A stretch of 64,000 nucleotides of DNA from Streptomyces sp. DH24 (GTDB taxonomy: Bacteria; Actinomycetota; Actinomycetes; Streptomycetales; Streptomycetaceae), in the NCBI RefSeq assembly GCF_029813775.1, contig NZ_JARVKW010000011.1, positions 62,001 through 126,000 on the forward strand, read 5' to 3'. Below are positions 34,291 to 45,379 of this stretch, piece after piece. Position numbers and translations under genes: made by a program. The stretch's first letter is position 1, and every line of letters begins with the position of its first letter. The notes beneath the pieces are model-generated. The model was given only the letters and a program-made list of their open reading frames with translations, made no database searches and was not told where the DNA came from.

Positions 34291-34347
34291 GCGCACCCTC
34301 GCACGCCGCCGCAGGCACCCACGCGCATGCGCCCCGCCCCACCGCCC

Positions 34348-36426
34348 TCAGACGTCCCGAGTACGACGCAGCAGCCACACCAGGTACGGCGCGCCCACCA
34401 GAGCCGTCACGATGCCCACCGGGATTTCCGTCGGGGCGAGCAGCCAGCGGCCGAGGGCGTCGGAGGACACCACCAGTACCGCTCCCAGCACCGCGGCCAT
34501 GGGCACCATGCGCGTGGCGCTGTTGCCGACGATGCGCCGGGCCAGGTGCGGGGCGACGAGTCCGACGAAGCCGACCGCGCCGACCGCCGCGGCCGTACCG
34601 GCCGCCAGCACCGCGCCCGCGCCGAGCACGAGCAGCCGGGCGCGGCCGAGTTCGAGCCCGAGCGCGCGCGGCAGCTCCTCGCCGAGGGCGAGCAGGTTCA
34701 CCGGCCGGGCGGCGACCACCAGCAGCACGGCGACCAGCGCGGGCAGGGCGAGCCAGCCCAGCGCGTCGAAGTCCCGGCCGTACGTACTGCCCGCGAGCCA
34801 GCCGAGCGCGGACGCGAGGTTCATCTGCGCGCCCACCACCATGATGTTCACCAGAGCCATCGAGGTGGCGGCGGCGCCGAGGCCGACCAGGACCACCCGG
34901 GTCGGATCCAGCCCGCTCCGGCCGCCGCCGCGCGTACCCCGCGCCACCAGCACCACCACGAGGAGCATCAGCACGCCGCCGATCCCCGCCGCCGCGGGCA
35001 GGGCGGCCAGCGGCGCCGAGGGCACGACGAGGATGACCGTGATGGCGCCGAGGGAGGCCCCGCCGGTCACGCCGACGAGGCCCGGCTCGGCCAGCGGGTT
35101 GCGTACGACCGCCTGCACCGCCGCCCCGGCGACGGCCAGGCAGGCCCCGGCGAGCGCGGCCACCAGGATGCGCGGCAGCCGGTAGGACACCACGGCCTCG
35201 GTCATCTCCTCCGCCGAACCGGACAACGCGGCGGTGAGCTGGCCCCAGCTGATCTCGACGTCGCCGACGCGCAGCGACACCACGATCGCGAGGACGAGGA
35301 CGATCAGCCCGCCGCCGAGCGCGACGGCGTACCCGGGCGCGCGGCGCCGGTCGGAGACCACGACCGCCGCCCCGGTGTCGGCGTCGCCGGTGCTGACCCG
35401 GCGGGCCATGGCCATGAAGACCGGGCCGCCGATCAGGGCCGTGACCACACCCACCGGGATCTCCGCGGGCTGCGTGGCGGACGGCGTCACGATCAGCTGG
35501 GCCGCCGCGTCGGCGCCGAGGACGAGCGCCGAGGTCAGCAGCGCCGCCATCGGAATGAGCAGCGCGTGTCTGCGGATGCCCAACTGCCGCACGATGACGG
35601 GGCCGATCAGCCCGACGAAGCCGATGGGGCCGGCGAGGGAGACGGCCGAGGCGGACATCAGCACGGCGACGAGGAAGGCCGCGGGACGGATGCGTTCGAC
35701 GCGTACGCCCATGGCCTGGGCGGTTTCGTCGCCGAGTGCCAGCAGGTCCAGCGGGCGCGCGAGGAACGGGGCGATCAGCGCACCGGCGAGCACGACCGCG
35801 CCGAGCGTGAGGGGACGTTCCAGGCCGGACTGCAACAGGGTGCCGTTGCCCCAGAAGAACAGCCCGCGGGTGGCCTGCACGTCGAGCATCTGCAGGAACT
35901 CGGCGGCCGAGGTGGCGGCCAGGGCGACGGTCGCCCCGGCGAGCAGGACCCGACCGGGCGTCAGGACACCGCCGCTGGTGAGCAGATAGACCACGGCGAC
36001 CGCGACGAGCCCGCCGAGGAACGCCGCCCCGCCGGCCGGGAGAGGACCCAGGCTCACGCCGGTGAAGGCCACGAGCACCACCGCGAAGTACGCCCCGGCG
36101 TTCACCCCGAGCGTGTCGGGGGCCGCCAGGGGATTGCGGGTCGCTCCCTGGACGAGCGCTCCGGAGACGCCTAGCGCGATGCCGACGACGAGCCCGGTCA
36201 GGGTGCGGGGCAGCCGGCTGCCGACCAGGATGTCCTCGGTGCGGGGATCGCCGTGACCGAGGAGCCACTGAACGATGTCGCCGATTCCCACCCCGGACGC
36301 TCCGAGTCCGAGGTGGACCACGCCGATCAGGCACAGGACGAGTGACAGGCCGCCGCCCACGAGCACAGCTCGTGGGCGGCGGCCGAGCGGACGGGCCGGA
36401 GCGGCCGTCAGTCGTTCCGAGACCAT
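34348..36426 (-). CDS. Fused double-length iron-siderophore ABC permease (FecCD x2, FhuB-like)
   Basis: A 692-residue membrane protein made of two FecCD permease units in tandem. Unit 1 (about 20-340) shows LPRTLTGLVVGIALGVSGAL followed by VQGATRNPLAAPD, and GPIGFVGLIGP. Unit 2 (about 360-690) repeats them as LPRILVAALAGACLAVAGAA followed by VQAVVRNPLAEPG, and GFVGLVAPHLARRIVG. The coupling motif GFVGL is present in both halves, so one polypeptide provides the whole translocation channel, as in FhuB. The ATG at 36426 shares one base with the upstream stop. Third gene of the uptake operon. Confidence 0.93.
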   Translation of the reverse strand: MVSERLTAAPARPLGRRPRAVLVGGGLSLVLCLIGVVHLGLGASGVGIGDIVQWLLGHGDPRTEDILVGSRLPRTLTGLVVGIALGVSGALVQGATRNPLAAPDTLGVNAGAYFAVVLVAFTGVSLGPLPAGGAAFLGGLVAVAVVYLLTSGGVLTPGRVLLAGATVALAATSAAEFLQMLDVQATRGLFFWGNGTLLQSGLERPLTLGAVVLAGALIAPFLARPLDLLALGDETAQAMGVRVERIRPAAFLVAVLMSASAVSLAGPIGFVGLIGPVIVRQLGIRRHALLIPMAALLTSALVLGADAAAQLIVTPSATQPAEIPVGVVTALIGGPVFMAMARRVSTGDADTGAAVVVSDRRRAPGYAVALGGGLIVLVLAIVVSLRVGDVEISWGQLTAALSGSAEEMTEAVVSYRLPRILVAALAGACLAVAGAAVQAVVRNPLAEPGLVGVTGGASLGAITVILVVPSAPLAALPAAAGIGGVLMLLVVVLVARGTRGGGRSGLDPTRVVLVGLGAAATSMALVNIMVVGAQMNLASALGWLAGSTYGRDFDALGWLALPALVAVLLVVAARPVNLLALGEELPRALGLELGRARLLVLGAGAVLAAGTAAAVGAVGFVGLVAPHLARRIVGNSATRMVPMAAVLGAVLVVSSDALGRWLLAPTEIPVGIVTALVGAPYLVWLLRRTRDV

Positions 36427-37421
36427 CAGACCTTCAGAGCCTTGCCGGTCTCGTCCAGGATGTGCATGGCCGACAGCGGGCCGCCGAACAGCCAGGTGCC
36501 CGGGTCGAGCGGCAGCGCCTTGTCGTTCTTGACGAAGGCCAGACCCTTCCACACCGCGTTGTCCGCGAGGTCCCCGGTGAACGGGTTGTCGTTGTCGGCG
36601 GCCACGTACAGGAAGGTGGCGTCCTTCTCCACCTTGGTCAGGCCCTCGACGCCCACGGTGGTCATGCCCCAGGCGTCGGACTGGCCCTTCCAGCCGTTCT
36701 TCAGCCCGGCGAGGTTGAGCACCTGGGGGGCGATGGCGTCGTCGGTGAGCATCCGGTTGGAGGCGGCGCCGTTGGCGGTGAAGCCCTGGGCGAGCGCGTA
36801 CTTCAGGCCGCCCTTGCCCGCCTTCTCCAGCCGGCCCTTGAGGTCGGCGGCCTTGGCGTCGATCTGCTTGTTCACCTCGGCGGCCCTGTCCTCCTTGCCG
36901 ACCGCCTTCGCCAGCTCGGTGAAGTTCTTCTTCATCGTTTCGAGCTGGGGCTTGGTGGTGTACGTGAACGACAGCACGGGCGCGATGCCCTGGAGCTGCT
37001 TGAGGTTCGCCTTCGACCGGTCGTTGTCGACCACGATGAGGTCGGGCTTGAGCGCCTTGATCTTCTCCAGGCTGGGCTCGTTGCGGTCACCCACGTCGGT
37101 GACCCGGGCCGGCAGGTCGGCACCCTTCGCGGTGATCCAGGTGCCGTAGCCCTTGTTGTCGGCGTTGCCCGTCGGGGTGACACCGAGAGCGACCAGCTCC
37201 TCGGCGTACGTCCACTCCAGCGTCACCACCTTCGTCGCGGGCTTGTCCAGGGAGACCTTGCCCTGCGCGGTGTCGACGGTGATGCCGCCGCTCGAGGCCT
37301 TGTCCCCGCCCGTCTTGTCGTCGGTGGTGTCGCCGACCGTGCCCGAGCCGCAGCCCACGGCGGTCAGCATGAGCGCCACAGCGGCACCGCCCGTCGCGAG
37401 GGCGCGCAGCGTTCTGTGCAT
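36426..37421 (-). CDS. Iron-siderophore substrate-binding lipoprotein (FecB/FhuD type)
   Basis: A 331-residue class III periplasmic-type binding protein. Lipoprotein signal with lipobox LTAVGC. The mature start is disordered and Lys/Gly-rich, then VVTLEWTYAEELVALGVTP, PSLEKIKALKPDLIVVDND and the long backbone helix ETMKKNFTELAKAV. It ends in an ordered domain with DPGTWLFGGP. The ATG at 37421 follows AAGGAGAG. It would capture the ferri-siderophore outside the membrane and hand it to the fused permease. Confidence 0.92.
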   Translation of the reverse strand: MHRTLRALATGGAAVALMLTAVGCGSGTVGDTTDDKTGGDKASSGGITVDTAQGKVSLDKPATKVVTLEWTYAEELVALGVTPTGNADNKGYGTWITAKGADLPARVTDVGDRNEPSLEKIKALKPDLIVVDNDRSKANLKQLQGIAPVLSFTYTTKPQLETMKKNFTELAKAVGKEDRAAEVNKQIDAKAADLKGRLEKAGKGGLKYALAQGFTANGAASNRMLTDDAIAPQVLNLAGLKNGWKGQSDAWGMTTVGVEGLTKVEKDATFLYVAADNDNPFTGDLADNAVWKGLAFVKNDKALPLDPGTWLFGGPLSAMHILDETGKALKV

Positions 37422-37482
37422 GGTGAATCTCTCCTTGTTACTGGTAACGCGGGCGAACCGTCGTGGGGGGTCGGCCGTGGGT

Positions 37483-38295
37483 TCAGGACGCGGCGCGGGC
37501 TTCGGACCGCTGGGGGAAGCAGGCGAGGTAGCCGCTCTCGGGGTCGCGGACGACGTTGACGCGCAGGCCGAAGGCCCGGTCGATGACGTCGGGGTTGAGC
37601 ACGTCGTCGGGGGAGCCGGACGCCGTGATCGCGCCGTCGGCGGCCACCACGACCTCGTCGGCGTAGGCCGCCGCCTGCATCAGGTCGTGCAGCACCACGC
37701 CGCAGGCGATGTCGTGCTCCCGGGCCAGCCGCCGCACGACGTCGAGCACCTCGAACTGGTGGCGCATGTCGAGGTACGTCGTGGGCTCGTCCAGCAGGAG
37801 CACGCCCGCCCGTTGCGCCAGCACCATGGCCAGCCAGGCGCGTTGGCGTTCACCGCCCGACAGTTCGTCGAGCCGGCGGTCGACCAGGGGAGCGGCGTCG
37901 GTGACCTGCAGTGCCCAGTCGATCGCCTCGGTGTCCTCGGCGGTGTGCCGGGCGAGGGCGCCGCGATGGGCGTACCGGCCGTGCCGTACGAGCTCACGCA
38001 CCGTCACACCGGCCGGTGCCTGTGACGCCTGGGGGAGGAAGGCCAGGCGCTGGGACAGCGCGCGGCGCCCGAGTGAACGAAGCGGCGCGTCGTCGATGCG
38101 CACCTCACCGGCGAGCGGCGGCAGAAGACCGGCCACCGTGCGCAAGAGGGTGGATTTGCCGCAGCCGTTGGGGCCCACCAGGACGGTGATTTCACCGGCC
38201 CGCAGGGACAGGTCCACCTGCTTCAGCACCGGGCGCCCCGCGTGCCCGACGTCCAAGCCCTTGGCCACCAGACGGACATCGCCTTCGGACACCAC
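37483..38295 (-). CDS. Iron-siderophore ABC transporter ATPase (FhuC/FepC type)
   Basis: A 270-residue ATPase. Walker A GPNGCGKSTLLRTV, Q-loop LAFLPQASQAP, signature LSGGERQRAWLAM, Walker B VLLLDEPTTYLDMRHQ and switch His in GVVLHDLMQAA. Two adjacent GTG codons (38295 and 38292) follow AGGAGG; either could be used. First gene of the uptake operon, with an iron box 41 bases upstream. Confidence 0.93.
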   Translation of the reverse strand: MVSEGDVRLVAKGLDVGHAGRPVLKQVDLSLRAGEITVLVGPNGCGKSTLLRTVAGLLPPLAGEVRIDDAPLRSLGRRALSQRLAFLPQASQAPAGVTVRELVRHGRYAHRGALARHTAEDTEAIDWALQVTDAAPLVDRRLDELSGGERQRAWLAMVLAQRAGVLLLDEPTTYLDMRHQFEVLDVVRRLAREHDIACGVVLHDLMQAAAYADEVVVAADGAITASGSPDDVLNPDVIDRAFGLRVNVVRDPESGYLACFPQRSEARAAS

Positions 38296-38336
38296 ATTCC
38301 CCTCCTGCTGCCGTACTGACCGCGCCACCATACAAT

Positions 38337-38355
38337 TTAGGTAAGGCACACCTAA
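38337..38355 (-). promoter_or_regulatory. Iron box upstream of the uptake operon
   Basis: TTAGGTAAGGCACACCTAA matches the DmdR/IdeR consensus with palindromic ends TTAGG and CCTAA, directly upstream of the ATPase gene. Confidence 0.9.
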
Positions 38356-38573
38356 TAGGTCGACTCCGATACGCGCAACTTGTGACCATGTCGAGATCTG
38401 ACGCACCTCCGTGCGCCCCCGCGCATGGCCCAACCGACCCTGGGGGCGACGGTGGACGAGGTGTAACGCGCACGATCCGCCTGTCCGGGGCCGCCGGTGT
38501 GCCGCCGTCGGCGAGCCGGGCGCGGCGGCGGACGACACCGCCACCGCGCCCGGGTGGGGGCGGGCCGCGTCGC

Positions 38574-40466
38574 TCAGCGGTCCTGCGACAGCTCCAGCAA
38601 CTCGGCGAAGGTGCCGCCCGCGTGCACCAGGTCGTCGTAGCGGCCCTGTTCCGTGATGCGGCCCTGCTCCATGACCACGATGTGGTCGGCGATCCTCGTG
38701 TTCTCCAGGCGGTGGGTGACGACGATGGTGATCCGGTCCGCGGCGATCGCCCTGATCCGCTCGAAGACCAGGTGCTCGCCCCGCGGGTCCATCTGGGAGG
38801 TGGGCTCGTCCAGGATCAGCAGCGCGGGACGCCGGTACAGGGCGCGGGAGCAGGCGATGCGCTGCCACTGCCCGCCGGACAGTTCGGCGCCGCCGAACAC
38901 CTCACGGGCCAGCAGCGTGTCGAGGCCGGCGGGCAGTTCCTCGACCGCCTGCCGCATGCCGACCGCGTCGACCGCCTCCCACACCTGGTCGTCGCCGTGG
39001 CTGCGGGGCTGGCCGAGGGTGACGTTCTCCCGGGCACGCAGCGGCCACTGCGCGAAGATCTGCGGGACGAGACCGGTGTGCCGCCACACGGTCTCGGGCG
39101 CCGTCTCGGCGAGGTCCACGCCGTTCCAGGTGACCCGGCCCTTGTCGGCCAGGTGAATGCCGGTGATGAGCCGGGTGAGCGTCGACTTGCCCGAGCCGTT
39201 GGCGCCGACGACCGCGAGGACGTCCCCGCGCCGCAGGGTCAGCGACACCCGGTCGACGGCCGGGCGGTCCTTGCCCGGGTACTGGTAGACGACCTCGTCC
39301 AGCCGGATCTCCTCCACCGGCGCGGTGACCGACCGGGTGCCGCGCCGCGGCGCACGCGCCCGGGCGTCGTCCAGGAACGCCTGCATGTCGGTGAGGTAGA
39401 GGCTGGTGTGGAACAGCGCGGCACCGTTCATGATCACCTGGGCGAGGGCGGCGAGCGTCGTCTGCACGGCGACCACCGCCGTCGCGGCGAGCGCGAGCGC
39501 GATCCGGCCGGTCGCGGCCAGCCAGGCGAGCGCACCCCACGTCGCGACGAGGAACACCCCGGCCACCAGAGCGGCGAGCAGATCGATGCGCAGGGTGCGG
39601 GGCGCGGCGGCGAGCGTGCGCCGGTCGCAGCGGTCGGACAGCGTGCGGTACCAGTAAGTGAGGTAGCCCGCCATGGAGTTGGCGCGGACCTCGTCGCCGT
39701 ACCGGGGGGTTGTGCACCACCAGCGCATCATGCTGCGGACGTTGCGGTCGGAGACGTTGGCGTAGTGGATCTCGTAGTCCACGCGGGCGGTGAGCACCGC
39801 GCCGACGCCGGCCGGGAGCACGGCCAGCAGCAGGAGCGGCAGGAGCAGCGGGTTGAGCACGGACAGCGCTCCGGCCGCCGTGACCATGCGGATGAGCGCC
39901 GACAGGAAGCGCTGGGCGTCGGTGACCATCACGTGCGCGCGGACGACGCCCATCTCGGCGGCCTCCTGCCGGTCGGCGAACCCGTCCACCGCGTACGCCG
40001 ACGCCTCGACGCGGCACACCGCCTCCACGAGGGCGGAGTCCGTCGCGGTGATGAGACGGGGCGTGATGCGGCGCTGGGCGTAGACCGCGACGGTGTCGGC
40101 GACGCGCGTGACCCCGGCGGCGACGCCGACGACCACCAGGGCGGGCAGGGCGGCGTGCAGCCGGTCGGTGACGGCGCCGCCACCGAGCAGCGGACGCATC
40201 GCGCGGGCCGTCGCGGCCAGCAGCACGGCGGCGGCCACTCCGGTGACCACCGGGCAGGTCAGCAGGAGCAGCACCGCCCGGCGGTCGATGTGCCAGGACA
40301 TGCCGATGATGCGGTGCAGAACCTTCGGGATGCGGGCGCACAGGGTGCGGAAGGTGGCCCCGCCGAGCGGGTTCACGGAGTATTCGCCGGTGTACGTGAT
40401 CTCGGCGGGCGGTGGGGGAGGGACGGACTCGGCCTGCTGCTGCGGGGCGGTGTCTGATGAGGCCAA
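38574..40466 (-). CDS. ABC exporter, fused permease-ATPase half-transporter
   Basis: A 630-residue type I ABC half-transporter. Membrane domain about 40-350 with roughly six helices (VLLLLTCPVVTGVAAAVLLA, AALPALVVVGVAAGVTRVAD and others). ATPase about 385-625: Walker A VGANGSGKSTLTRLI, Q-loop GLVPQIFAQWP, signature LSGGQWQRIACSRAL, Walker B LLILDEPTSQMDP, switch VTHRL. The TTG at 40466 follows GAAGGAG and is chosen over an upstream frame without a site. No adjacent biosynthetic gene or peptide precursor is visible. It sits beside the iron-uptake operon, but its promoter has no iron box. Confidence 0.85.
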   Translation of the reverse strand: MASSDTAPQQQAESVPPPPPAEITYTGEYSVNPLGGATFRTLCARIPKVLHRIIGMSWHIDRRAVLLLLTCPVVTGVAAAVLLAATARAMRPLLGGGAVTDRLHAALPALVVVGVAAGVTRVADTVAVYAQRRITPRLITATDSALVEAVCRVEASAYAVDGFADRQEAAEMGVVRAHVMVTDAQRFLSALIRMVTAAGALSVLNPLLLPLLLLAVLPAGVGAVLTARVDYEIHYANVSDRNVRSMMRWWCTTPRYGDEVRANSMAGYLTYWYRTLSDRCDRRTLAAAPRTLRIDLLAALVAGVFLVATWGALAWLAATGRIALALAATAVVAVQTTLAALAQVIMNGAALFHTSLYLTDMQAFLDDARARAPRRGTRSVTAPVEEIRLDEVVYQYPGKDRPAVDRVSLTLRRGDVLAVVGANGSGKSTLTRLITGIHLADKGRVTWNGVDLAETAPETVWRHTGLVPQIFAQWPLRARENVTLGQPRSHGDDQVWEAVDAVGMRQAVEELPAGLDTLLAREVFGGAELSGGQWQRIACSRALYRRPALLILDEPTSQMDPRGEHLVFERIRAIAADRITIVVTHRLENTRIADHIVVMEQGRITEQGRYDDLVHAGGTFAELLELSQDR

Positions 40467-40564
40467 CGGGGCTCCTTCGTCGTCCACGCGGGCGCGTGCT
40501 GCGGATACCGGACTCAACGACGCGGACCCGCGCCTCGAACACACGTCTTTCGGACGAAGAGGGC

Positions 40565-40605
40565 GCGGAGCGGCCCCGCCCTTCCGGGCCAAGGAGCCGC
40601 TCCGC
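40565..40605 (-). terminator. Terminator of the SecDF transcription unit
   Basis: GCGGAGCGGC (40565-40574) pairs perfectly with GCCGCTCCGC (40596-40605), 19 bases past the SecDF stop. Confidence 0.8.
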
Positions 40606-40623
40606 CGCGGCGGTTGGCGGTGA

Positions 40624-42867
<2,244 letters not shown>

Positions 42868-42952
42868 GTGGAGCCTCCGGCGGGCACACCGCGGCGGCGC
42901 GCGGAGGCGGGGCCGGCCGCGGCGCGGTGAAGGGACAGGACAGGACGGGGCG

Positions 42953-43486
42953 TCAGATGCCGGCGGGCACCGGAGGCCCCCGGCCGCGGTCCTGGGTCCG
43001 GTGGTGCGGGTACGGAGGCGAGGGCCGGGCCGCCGGCCGGCCGGGCGCGAGGGCGGGCGGGTCGACGGCCGGAGAGCGGGGCGTGGTGGCGGCGAGCTGC
43101 CCGAGCGGGGCCGTACGTTCGCCGTGAAGTTCCTGACGGGTGCCCGCCCGGGCGGTGCAGGTGGCGGAACACCGGTCGTCGGCACGGGAGTCGGAGCCCG
43201 GTTCCGGTCTGCCGGCCGGGGCCGAATCGACGGCCGGGGCCGAACGGGCGCCCGGGGCCGAATCGACGCCCGGGGCCGAACCGGGGGCCGGAGCCGACCG
43301 GGCGACGCCCGGGGCCGAGCCGTCGTGCCCGGACGGCGGGCCGCCCCCGGTGAGCATGGCGAGCAGCGTCGCCACGACGGCCAACACGGCCACGGTCACG
43401 GCGGGACGGCCCCCGCGGACGCCGGGCGAGGGACGCGCGGGTGGCTGCACGCGGTTCGCCGAGCGGCCGGCGCTCCGGCACCGCAT
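42953..43486 (-). CDS. Hypothetical membrane-anchored Pro/Ala-rich protein
   Basis: A 177-residue frame. An N-terminal basic segment, one hydrophobic helix (AVTVAVLAVVATLLAMLTGG), then a long low-complexity Ser/Ala/Pro/Gly region with SAPG-like repeats. Two Cys occur in DDRCSATCTARAG. The ATG at 43486 is behind GAGAGGGC. It lies between the response regulator and SecDF genes on the same strand, so it is likely co-transcribed. No family recognised; composition bias leaves some doubt that it is translated. Confidence 0.5.
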   Translation of the reverse strand: MRCRSAGRSANRVQPPARPSPGVRGGRPAVTVAVLAVVATLLAMLTGGGPPSGHDGSAPGVARSAPAPGSAPGVDSAPGARSAPAVDSAPAGRPEPGSDSRADDRCSATCTARAGTRQELHGERTAPLGQLAATTPRSPAVDPPALAPGRPAARPSPPYPHHRTQDRGRGPPVPAGI

Positions 43487-43518
43487 CCGCGCGCCCTCTC
43501 TCTTGCCGCCGCCGGACG

Positions 43519-44184
43519 TCAGGGCTCGACCAGGCCCGCGCGAATCGCGTACCGCGTGAGCTCCAGGCGGTCGCGCAGGCCGAGTTTGTGCAGCAGGTTC
43601 GTGCGGTGCCGCTGGACGGTCTTGACGCTGATGAACAGGATCTCCGCGATCTCCTTCGAGGAGTGGCCCTCCGCCACGAGCTTGAGGACCTCCTCCTCGC
43701 GGGGCGTGAGCACCCGGTCGGGCGCCTCCTCGCCGTGCCGGACGCGGTCGAGGTAGTTGCGGATCAGGGCGGTGACCGCGCCCGGGTAGAGGAACGGCTC
43801 GTCGCGCATCGCCGCGCGGCACGCGGCGACCAGGTCGCGGTCCGCGACGGACTTCAGCACATAGCCGCAGGCCCCCGCCTTGAGCGCCTGGAAGAAGTAC
43901 TGCTCGTTGTCGTGCATCGTCAGCATCAGCACACGCAGACCCGGCCGCAGCGCGACGAGCTCACGGGCCGCCTGCAGTCCGGTCAGGCGCGGCATGGCGA
44001 TGTCCAGCACGGCCAGGTCCAGGTCGTGGCTGCGGGCCATGTCCAGTGCCTCGGCGCCGTCACCGGCCTCGGCGACCACGTGCAGGTCCGGCTCCTGATG
44101 AAGGATGAGCCGCACCCCGCGCCGTACGAGGGCGTGGTCGTCGGCCAGCAGGATACGGATGGCGTTCGCGTCGGGCACCGTCAC
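43519..44184 (-). CDS. NarL/LuxR-family response regulator
   Basis: A 221-residue regulator. Receiver about 8-125: acidic pocket ADD, phospho-acceptor D61 in AVLDIAMPRL, later Lys in GYVLKSVAD. C-terminal LuxR helix-turn-helix: LTPREEEVLKLVAEGHSSKE followed by IAEILFISVKTVQRHRTNLL. The GTG at 44184 overlaps the kinase stop by 4 bases, so the pair is cognate. Candidate binding sites are the two ATGGGGCCTG-type boxes upstream of the kinase gene. Confidence 0.93.
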   Translation of the reverse strand: MTVPDANAIRILLADDHALVRRGVRLILHQEPDLHVVAEAGDGAEALDMARSHDLDLAVLDIAMPRLTGLQAARELVALRPGLRVLMLTMHDNEQYFFQALKAGACGYVLKSVADRDLVAACRAAMRDEPFLYPGAVTALIRNYLDRVRHGEEAPDRVLTPREEEVLKLVAEGHSSKEIAEILFISVKTVQRHRTNLLHKLGLRDRLELTRYAIRAGLVEP

Positions 44185-45137
44185 CGGCCCCCTTCGGCAA
44201 CGGGCGCCGCGAGCCGCACCCGCGTACCGGAACGGCCGGGACCCGGCAGGATGTCCAGACTCGCGCCGATGAGGAGCGCCCGCTCCCGCATGCCGCGGAT
44301 GCCGGCGCCCTCGCACGCGGCGCTGACCCCGCGGCCGTCGTCGGTGACGGCCAGCACCAGCGCGTCCCCGCTGGGCCGCAGCGACACCTCGATGCGCCGC
44401 GCGTCCGCGTGGCGGGCCGCGTTGGTGAGGCTCTCCTGGGCGACGCGGTACAGGACCAGCTCCGTCTCCGGAGCCAGCGCGGGCAGGTCGGGCGCGAAAC
44501 GGCGCAGCACCTGAAGCCCGGTGTGGGTGGCGAAGTCGTGGGTGAGCGAGGTCAGCGCGCTGACCAGGCCGAGGTCGTCCAGCACGCCCGGCCGCAGCCG
44601 GCGCACCAGGCGGCGGACCTCGTCCAGGCTGTCGCGGGTGATCTCCTGCACCTGGTGCAGATCGTCGCGCAGGGGCACCTCCGCCTGGTCCGCGGCCCGT
44701 TTCAGGGCCAGCAGGATCGCGGTCATGCTCTGGCCGACCTCGTCGTGCAGCTCCTGCGCGATGCGGCGCCGCTCGGCCTCCTGCGCGAGCAGGGCCCGCG
44801 CGCTGCTGGTGGCGCGTTCCTGCTCCAGCCGGTCCAGCATGGCGTTGAAGGTGCGGATCAGCTCGGCGACCTCACCGCCGCCGTGGACCGGCAGCCGCTG
44901 GCCGGGACGCAGCAGGTCGACCGTGGTCATCAGCTTCGTCAACCGGTCCAGCGGGGCCAGACCCCAGCGCAGCAGCGCGCCGTTGGCGACCAGCATCACG
45001 GCGAGGCCGCCCACCAGGATTACGGCCTCGGTCAGCAGGACCGGCACGGACACGGTCACCGGAGCCCACAGCAGCAGCGCCGTGGCCGTACCCAGCACCA
45101 CGGCGTTGAGCCCGAAGATCCGCCAGAACAGCGACAC
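44181..45137 (-). CDS. Two-component sensor histidine kinase (HisKA_3 type)
   Basis: A 318-residue membrane kinase. Two helices at about 8-25 and 30-52 with almost no external loop, then a HAMP-like linker (GLAPLDRLTKLMTTVDLLRP). Phospho-acceptor H131 sits in RIAQELHDEVGQSMTA. HATPase_c has YRVAQESLTNAARHADA, VTDDGRGV and GAGIRGMRERALLIGA. The lack of an external sensor domain suggests it reads membrane or intramembrane signals, in keeping with the SecDF neighbour (inference). GTG start at 45137 with GGGAGG 12 bases upstream, slightly long. Confidence 0.9.
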   Translation of the reverse strand: MSLFWRIFGLNAVVLGTATALLLWAPVTVSVPVLLTEAVILVGGLAVMLVANGALLRWGLAPLDRLTKLMTTVDLLRPGQRLPVHGGGEVAELIRTFNAMLDRLEQERATSSARALLAQEAERRRIAQELHDEVGQSMTAILLALKRAADQAEVPLRDDLHQVQEITRDSLDEVRRLVRRLRPGVLDDLGLVSALTSLTHDFATHTGLQVLRRFAPDLPALAPETELVLYRVAQESLTNAARHADARRIEVSLRPSGDALVLAVTDDGRGVSAACEGAGIRGMRERALLIGASLDILPGPGRSGTRVRLAAPVAEGGR

Positions 45138-45217
45138 CGCGGTGGAGCCTCCCTCGAACTGCGGCTCGTCCCGACCGAGCCTGCCGACAGCCTGCCCGCT
45201 CCCGCGCACCCGGGTCG

Positions 45218-45310
45218 ATGGGGCCTGACCCCCATTTCCGGGCGCGCGGCATGCCCCTCCCCGGCCGGCATGGAGACCGCGACCGCACCGAAATGGGGCC
45301 TGCGCCCGAT
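45218..45310. promoter_or_regulatory. Two 18-bp repeated boxes between sensor kinase and DksA-like gene
   Basis: ATGGGGCCTGACCCCCAT (45218-45235) and ATGGGGCCTGCGCCCGAT (45293-45310) agree at 15 of 18 positions, and the first is nearly palindromic. One lies about 80 bases before the kinase start and the other about 70 before the DksA-like start. They are candidate sites for the response regulator. Confidence 0.5.
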
Positions 45311-45379
45311 GGGCGTCCGCCCCCGAGGCGACCAGAGTTGAGACACCGTCCGCCCCTCACCGCGAGAGAGGTACCCACC

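Larger units (their letters stand above)
33836..34347. other. Repeat-rich convergent intergenic region
   Basis: About 510 bases between the convergent MFS and permease genes. Contains a small hairpin (GTGCCGC 33859-33865 with GCGGCAC 33869-33875), a long inverted repeat, and 35-base periodic repeats listed separately. No gene. Confidence 0.7.

Noticed and set aside
32296..36174. A nearly 1300-codon plus-strand frame across the MFS and permease genes
   Set aside because: It runs through real genes in the wrong frame and through the non-coding repeats; composition is His/Arg/Gly-rich nonsense.
38574..40466. Treating the ABC exporter as part of the siderophore regulon
   Set aside because: No iron box was found before it, and its gene is separated from the uptake operon by its own terminal gap; only proximity would support the link.
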